Shown here: in pieces, positions 60,020 to 64,000 of the stretch
Numbering within the stretch: the stretch's first letter is position 1
Layout of the letters: every line of letters begins with the position of its first letter
Assembly: GCA_949282305.1 (NCBI GenBank)
Contig: CASDPB010000126.1
Coordinates: 53,216-117,215, forward strand
From: an uncultured Lentisphaeria bacterium
GTDB lineage: Bacteria; Verrucomicrobiota; Lentisphaeria; Victivallales; UBA1829
Length of the DNA: 64,000 nt
Direction of reading: 5' to 3'
Notes under the pieces: generated by a model
What the model saw: only the letters and a program-made list of their open reading frames with translations
Databases searched by the model: none
Told to the model about the DNA's origin: nothing
Program-made: the position numbers and the translations under genes

Positions 60020-61006
60020 ATGAATATTCATAAAGAGTTTAAACTTGCTCGTCAAGGAAATGTGGAATCTCAAGAACAGATTGCCTGGTGCTATCACATT
60101 GGGAAAGGTGTAAAAAAGTCTGAAAAAAAGTCTTTTTATTGGAGTCTAAAAGCAGCCATGTCCAGGCATTCTCCTATATCATCGCTATAATGTCAGTATT
60201 GCATATTTTAATGGTGAAGGAGTCAAACCCGATGACAAACTTGCATTTTTCTGGGCTAGGCGCAGTGCCAATCAAGGTTTCCCTAACGGATATTTTGCAT
60301 GCGGGGTGCATTTTTTATACGGTTATGGCATTAAACAAAATACCCGTCGTGCTGTTAAATATTTGATCCAGGCATATAAGATGGGGAATATGCCTGAAGC
60401 TGCAAAATTATTGGCAAGGATTTATACTTTTGGCATTGGAATCAGAAAGTTACATGGAAAAGCTTTTTACTGGACAAGCCGTGCGGCAATTCATAGTCGA
60501 GATTCTGATATGTTTTATAATCTTGGTCTGTTTTATTTGGATGGAACAGGCACAACAAAAAACATGGTAAAAGCTTTTTTATGGACGAAGAAGAGTGCAA
60601 AATATAACAATATTGATGGTATGTTGGCAACAGGTTGGCATTATCTCAATGGTATTGGTGTTTGCGCAAATATGGAACAGGCAGAATTCTGGTTTGAAAA
60701 ATGTGTTGCCGCTTCTCCCGAGTGCAGGGCATATTATAATCTCGGGTATATTTTTTTTATGAATACCATAATCCAGTAAAAGCATGTGAGTTTTTTGCAA
60801 AGGCATATCGTATTGATCGTCATGTCGCATCAGCGTATGAATTGGCAAAGATATATATTAAGTTCCCAGATCAGAAGATGAATTTCAATAAGGCTGAATC
60901 ACTTTTGAAATTTGCAGCTGGTCATGGGTATCATCGGGCAAGAAGATTATTGAACAGTAAATATTTTCAGCACAGAAAAAAGACGATGCGCAGGAATTTA
61001 TGCTGA
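60020..61006 (+). pseudogene. Frameshifted Sel1-repeat gene
   Basis: A Sel1 solenoid gene broken by two compensating frameshifts. Frame 1 reads EQIAWCYHIGKGVKKSEKKS and YWSLKAAMS and stops at 60189. From about 60185 the repeats continue one base over (YNVSIAYFNGEGVKPDDKLA, GVHFLYGYGIKQNTRRAVKY, YNLGLFYLDGTGTTKNMVKA). At a run of eight T (60751-60758) the frame returns (YEYHNPVKACEFFAKAYRID, AESLLKFAAGHGYHRARRLL) to a stop at 61004. Adding one T and removing one base near 60185 would restore about 328 codons. No signal peptide. AGAAGAAA precedes the ATG. Sequencing error cannot be excluded. Confidence 0.75.
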
Positions 61007-61180
61007 TTACCAATACCGGCGAGAAAGTGAATTTACTTTTTGAACTTGAAATTTCAGTTTGAAGGTGTTAATATAAGTGCCGGAATCGGGATTAGGAAAT
61101 CTGTTGGAGGTGGGATAAGTTCGGGAGATGGAAGAAATGGCACCGTTAATACACCATTATTCTAAGTTTTCAATAGGTTT
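61007..61180 (+). other. Short region with possible further gene remnants
   Basis: Two short protein-like stretches in different frames: EFMLITNTGEKVNLLFELEI (about 60995-61062) and, shifted, FEGVNISAGIGIRKSVGGGI then SSGDGRNGTVNTPLF with a stop at 61163-61165. Neither has a ribosome-binding site. They may be the rest of the same decayed gene or a separate lost small gene. Confidence 0.25.
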
Positions 61181-61519
61181 ATGGATATGATTATTTTTTA
61201 CTTATTTATTATTTTCATTATCTTGATATATTACCTATACTTATGGAGGATGCACAGTCGGCTGAAAGAGTATTTTTGGACGAGTAGTTTGCCTAATGAA
61301 CAGAAAGAATATATCAACTACATCGGTCATCGTTACGTTTTTTTCATTACAGAAATTCCATGGTGTAAAGAAGAAGAAAAGTTTCAAGAAAAAAGAAATA
61401 AAATCTTAATTGATTTTAATTTTGAAAAAGGACATGCATTCATCAAGGTAGAAAGAAATTTATCGAAATGTGAGTGGCTGTTTCTTTTATTATTATTTTT
61501 AATCATTTTCATTCATTAA
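61181..61519 (+). CDS. Small membrane protein of unknown function
   Basis: A 112-aa protein with a hydrophobic segment at each end (IIFYLFIIFIILIYYLYLW about 4-22; WLFLLLLFLIIFIH at the C-terminus) and a basic, charged middle (KEEEKFQEKRNKILID). Two-helix hairpin topology with the middle exposed is likely. Very AT-rich. No family recognised. Position between sel1 and putative immunity genes suggests an immunity or envelope accessory role, by context only. Confidence 0.55.
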   Translation: MDMIIFYLFIIFIILIYYLYLWRMHSRLKEYFWTSSLPNEQKEYINYIGHRYVFFITEIPWCKEEEKFQEKRNKILIDFNFEKGHAFIKVERNLSKCEWLFLLLLFLIIFIH

Positions 61520-61590
61520 GATCAAAAATAAGGAGACTCATATTACAACGATAGGAATGATATTTCTTAAACAACGGGAATAGGAGTTTT

Positions 61591-62322
61591 ATGCGTTATT
61601 ATTTTGTTGATCAGATTGAAAGAAAGATTCTTGAATTACTCTTAATTGAACTATTGGAATATTGTAAAACTTTTTCGCTCATTTGGAGGAATGAGTTTTA
61701 TGATCGTTCTTATAAAAAATATCATGATGAATTCATTGCAAATCTTGAAAAATTCATGATAAGCCAGGAAAAAGTCTTTTCCTGGCCGGGGACACGAATT
61801 ACCGGGATTCCTGCTACGCGGTATACATTTGACTTCTCAGAAGACTCTTTAAATGTCTTATTAAAATATCTTTCAATTTACTCCTGTTGGGGTTTTGAAG
61901 ACTTTTCTCTGCAAGATCAAAACAATATTCCAGTTCTTACGACCATTTCACATGAGCATATAGCTTTTTTGGATATAGAAGATTCTGTCTGCCAAAATCT
62001 GATTAATGATATTCCCCTGCTGAAAGATTTTTTAGTAAAATCTGAAACCTATGCACCATCTTATGCTGTAGTCCGTATCAATAATGACATAGATTGCACT
62101 TCTTATTGTCATCCGATTGGGATTATTAAATTTTTTGATATCGAGAAAATGGCAGATGCTTTTTGTGAAACATTAGAGGAATTGAAAAGTTCAGAATGTT
62201 TTTATATGGTTGTCCCTTTTCTCGGAGATTTTCCCAAAATACAACATGCTGCAAGCAGAGCTGAAAACAGCAGGAAAGACTGTTTTTCTGCATGTTCTGA
62301 TTATGAAAATGATGTGAGGTGA
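61591..62322 (+). CDS. Uncharacterised protein, possible immunity protein
   Basis: A 243-aa soluble protein, AGGAG before the ATG. Features: FSWPGTRITGIPATRYTFDF (about 63-82) and NIPVLTTISHEHIAFLDIED (about 110-130). From memory these resemble a family of small proteins with WPGT and TIAHE-type motifs often found near polymorphic toxins, but I cannot confirm it. No catalytic motif seen. It precedes the exported Sel1 gene by 6 nt, so both are in one transcript. Confidence 0.5.
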   Translation: MRYYFVDQIERKILELLLIELLEYCKTFSLIWRNEFYDRSYKKYHDEFIANLEKFMISQEKVFSWPGTRITGIPATRYTFDFSEDSLNVLLKYLSIYSCWGFEDFSLQDQNNIPVLTTISHEHIAFLDIEDSVCQNLINDIPLLKDFLVKSETYAPSYAVVRINNDIDCTSYCHPIGIIKFFDIEKMADAFCETLEELKSSECFYMVVPFLGDFPKIQHAASRAENSRKDCFSACSDYENDVR

Positions 62323-62328
62323 AAAGCC

Positions 62329-63186
62329 ATGAAGAATAAAATCTTAATTTTTCTTTTACTCTTTAGTTTTTCAGCGATGTCTACAGAAATGGAACAGGCG
62401 AAAAAATACTATCGGGCAAGAGATTATGAAAAAGCATATCGCATTTTTCATAATCTGGCTGAAAAAGGTAATCCGGAAGCGCAACTTTGTGTGGCTATAT
62501 TTTTACATATGAAACACGTCTCTGATCCTGCAGCTCTTCCTGTTTTGTGTTGGATAGAAAAATCAGCCAGTCAGAAATACGCCCCGGCAATGGCAGCGTT
62601 ATCAGCTCACTATTTGGACAAAGGTGAGTGGGATAAAGGAATAAAGCTGATGGAAGAAGCTGCGCATTTAAATTCCGGATTAGCTCAATATTATTTAGGA
62701 TATTATTGTTTAGGATTTTTTGGAAAAAAGAGAGACAAGAAGCTGGCTGTTGAATGGTTGAAAAAAGCGGTCAGCAATCCAGATCGTCAAGGGAGAAGAA
62801 ATGCTGCCCTGCTTTTGGGAGTACTTTATCAGATGGAGGGTGAAACCTCCCAGGATATGAGAAATGCTATCAAATATTTCCAAATTGCGGCGGATTCCAA
62901 AGATCCCAATGCTCCTTTTATATTGTTTGAACTGTTTTTTACTGAAGGAGAATTCCCGTCAAGGAACATAGTTAAAGCTAAAGATTTTTTTTTGTTGGCG
63001 TTAGAAAGAAAAAATACGGTAGCGTTGGTTTTGGCAGGTGTTCTTGCTCAAAAAAAGGGAAAATCAGAACTTGCCGCACAATATTTTGATCAGGCTGAAA
63101 GAAAAAAAGTTGACATTCCAGCCACGATCAAAAGGTATGATCATATTATCAAAGACAAGGATTTTGAGAGAATAATGGATTTATGA
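62329..63186 (+). CDS. Exported Sel1-repeat protein
   Basis: A 285-aa protein: signal peptide (ILIFLLLFSFSAMS, cleavage about residue 18), then Sel1/TPR-like repeats through the rest (YEKAYRIFHNLAEKGNPEAQ, WDKGIKLMEEAAHLNSGLAQ, YYLGYYCLGFFGKKRDKKLA, MRNAIKYFQIAADSKDPNAP). Repeats are more divergent than in the 733-aa protein. Probably periplasmic and protein-binding. AGGTG precedes the ATG. Coupled to the gene at 61591. Confidence 0.82.
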   Translation: MKNKILIFLLLFSFSAMSTEMEQAKKYYRARDYEKAYRIFHNLAEKGNPEAQLCVAIFLHMKHVSDPAALPVLCWIEKSASQKYAPAMAALSAHYLDKGEWDKGIKLMEEAAHLNSGLAQYYLGYYCLGFFGKKRDKKLAVEWLKKAVSNPDRQGRRNAALLLGVLYQMEGETSQDMRNAIKYFQIAADSKDPNAPFILFELFFTEGEFPSRNIVKAKDFFLLALERKNTVALVLAGVLAQKKGKSELAAQYFDQAERKKVDIPATIKRYDHIIKDKDFERIMDL

Positions 63187-63267
63187 CAAAGAATAAGGAT
63201 TACAGTTCATTAATTATTCACTTGTAAAACTTTCAGACGCAGTCAACAGAAAGGATATGGGTGAAGA

Positions 63268-63513
63268 ATGATCCGTATTGAACTCTTTGCCGATAAGGTC
63301 ACAGAAGATGATATTTCTGAAGTTGCGATTTGTTTGGACGATGAAGATATTGGAGAACTGTGTAAGAACTTACAATATCTGAAAATGGTCACCGCCCCGG
63401 AACATATTCATTTAGCTACTGAAGAATGGGGAGGAAATGGACTCGGCAGTAAAAAAACAGGAGGTTCGGAATATATTCTGGTCAATCCGCTTCGAGTTGT
63501 AAGAATTAAATAG
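63268..63513 (+). CDS. Imm32-like immunity protein
   Basis: An 81-aa protein ending in EHIHLATEEWGGNGLGSKKT and YILVNPLRVVRIK, which matches my memory of the Imm32 family signature (HIHLM-x-EEWGG-x-EL, then VNHLRI). Imm32 proteins neutralise polymorphic toxins. No cognate toxin is visible in the window; it may lie beyond the transposon at the right edge. AAGGATATGGGTGAAGA precedes the ATG. Confidence 0.62.
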   Translation: MIRIELFADKVTEDDISEVAICLDDEDIGELCKNLQYLKMVTAPEHIHLATEEWGGNGLGSKKTGGSEYILVNPLRVVRIK

Positions 63514-63558
63514 GATGCTTCCTGTGACTCAGCATTCCTCATGAGTGTCTTTCAGGAC

Positions 63559-63640
63559 TTGCAATCGGGAAATAATGGAATATAGTAATTTCAAGGGAGT
63601 TTGCACTGATCTTTCAATAAAAAGTTGTCCAAGCAGGGGG
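63559..63640 (+). promoter_or_regulatory. Shared Sel1-locus promoter and leader, copy B
   Basis: TTGCAA (63559-63564), 16-nt spacer, TATAGT (63581-63586). The leader's CACTGATCTTTCAATAAAAA and GTTGTCCA are identical to copy A over 28 nt and continue AGCAGGGGGAGA against GGCGGGGGGAGA. It drives the interrupted gene at 63754. Confidence 0.75.
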
Positions 63641-63753
63641 AGAGAGGCGCTGGATACCGTAAATCCAACGTATATATGACTGTAAAAGAAAGAATATAAA
63701 GAAAATAGGCGGAAGTGATATTTATAACAAATTATTGGGAGGGGGGAACAATT

Positions 63754-63879
63754 ATGACAGAAAAAAATAAAAACATATTAAATCATATCATCTTTTTTTT
63801 ATTATTCTTGCATTCATGTATATTGGGGATAATTACAGAATTGGCAAGAATGAACTATGTTAGATCGTGTCGTCAATAG
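63754..63879 (+). pseudogene. Start of a membrane or lipoprotein gene interrupted by an insertion sequence
   Basis: Starts with a strong GGGAGGGGGG site and ATG. It encodes a basic/polar start and a hydrophobic segment (IIFFLLFLHSCILGII, possibly a lipobox at LHSC), then ELARMNYV before running into transposon end sequence at about 63861 and stopping after 41 codons. The rest of the gene presumably lies beyond the transposon, outside the window. Confidence 0.6.
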
Positions 63880-64000
63880 TTAAAAGACCCAAGCTGCAAT
63901 ACACCTGATTTGTACTGCAGCAAGAAACGAAGCGGTGTTTTTAGCATATCTGGTTGCGACTCCGCGCCAACGTTTTAATATCATGAATGCATTTTCGACA
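63862..64000 (-). mobile_element. IS5-family insertion sequence, right part only
   Basis: The outer end seems to start near 63862 with GATCGTGTCGTCAATAG, 2 nt before the transposase stop codon region begins to fill the element. The left boundary is set by where the preceding gene's sense is lost. The other terminal repeat and any target duplication lie outside the window, so exact ends are not proven. Confidence 0.6.
63880..64000 (-). CDS. IS5-family DDE transposase, C-terminal fragment
   Basis: Thirty-nine residues at the right edge: VENAFMILKRWRGVATRYAK then NTASFLAAVQIRCIAAWVF and stop. The ENAF...LKRWRGIATRY signature carries the last catalytic Glu region of IS5-group (IS427-like) transposases. 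The N-terminal part is outside the window. Confidence 0.85.
   Translation of the reverse strand, partial: VENAFMILKRWRGVATRYAKNTASFLAAVQIRCIAAWVF

Overview
The window looks like a stretch of a Gram-negative chromosome from the Planctomycetes-Verrucomicrobia-Chlamydiae group, most probably a gut-type anaerobic Lentisphaerota (Victivallis-like) bacterium. This is inference from gene content: AraC regulators beside glycoside hydrolases, two DUF4838 proteins, prepilin-like proteins with H-X9-DG tails, an oxygen/superoxide detoxification operon (Fur-type regulator, desulfoferrodoxin, flavodiiron protein, rubredoxin), heptosyltransferase-like and Pal-like envelope genes, and many Sel1-repeat proteins. 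No rRNA, tRNA or CRISPR was found.

Layout. 1-8.4 kb is a GC-richer carbohydrate-use region: a 5'-truncated AraC gene, a GH78-like rhamnosidase, a decayed AraC remnant, a beta-carbonic anhydrase, a 1033-aa putative glycosidase, and an AraC regulator divergent from an uncharacterised gene. 8.4-13.0 kb is an AT-richer island of three exported proteins (LamG-like, DUF4838 plus CBM9-like, prepilin-like). It ends abruptly at 12989 against a chimeric junction where a TIGR04076 gene fragment is joined to a headless pseudopilin tail. 13.6-24.1 kb holds a LOG protein, an AGE epimerase, an intact TIGR04076 gene and a leftward operon (phosphoesterase, GT9, exported protein, mtnA, LysM protein, LplT-PlsC-Aas fusion). 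24.3-31.7 kb is a leftward run hisD-hisC followed by an ABC-2 export module with two permeases, a membrane-anchored TPR/zinc-ribbon protein and two further envelope proteins. 31.9-37.9 kb carries a cytidylate kinase-thioesterase fusion, nitroreductase, rRNA methyltransferase, U32 peptidase and an exported thioredoxin.

38.1-40.3 kb is a membrane-anchored protein with exactly 18 tandem Sel1 repeats. 40.8-59.5 kb is mostly housekeeping: DUF177, coaD, a monooxygenase-like protein, a hybrid histidine kinase lacking its acceptor histidine, Pal, ilvE, the oxidative-stress operon, TIGR02757, an SGNH hydrolase, trpS, ileS, a cytoplasmic DUF4838 protein, an LpxH-like phosphoesterase and a pyridoxal kinase.

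59.9-64.0 kb is an AT-rich accessory locus: a frameshifted sel1 gene, small membrane and unknown proteins, an exported Sel1 protein, an Imm32-like immunity protein, and a short gene cut by an IS5-type transposon. The most striking unexplained signal is a shared promoter and leader (TTGYAA, exactly 16 nt, TATAGT, then a conserved leader ending in AAGTTGTCC). It occurs three times, upstream of the large sel1 gene, the broken sel1 gene and the IS-interrupted gene, which suggests a dispersed, co-regulated Sel1/immunity family.
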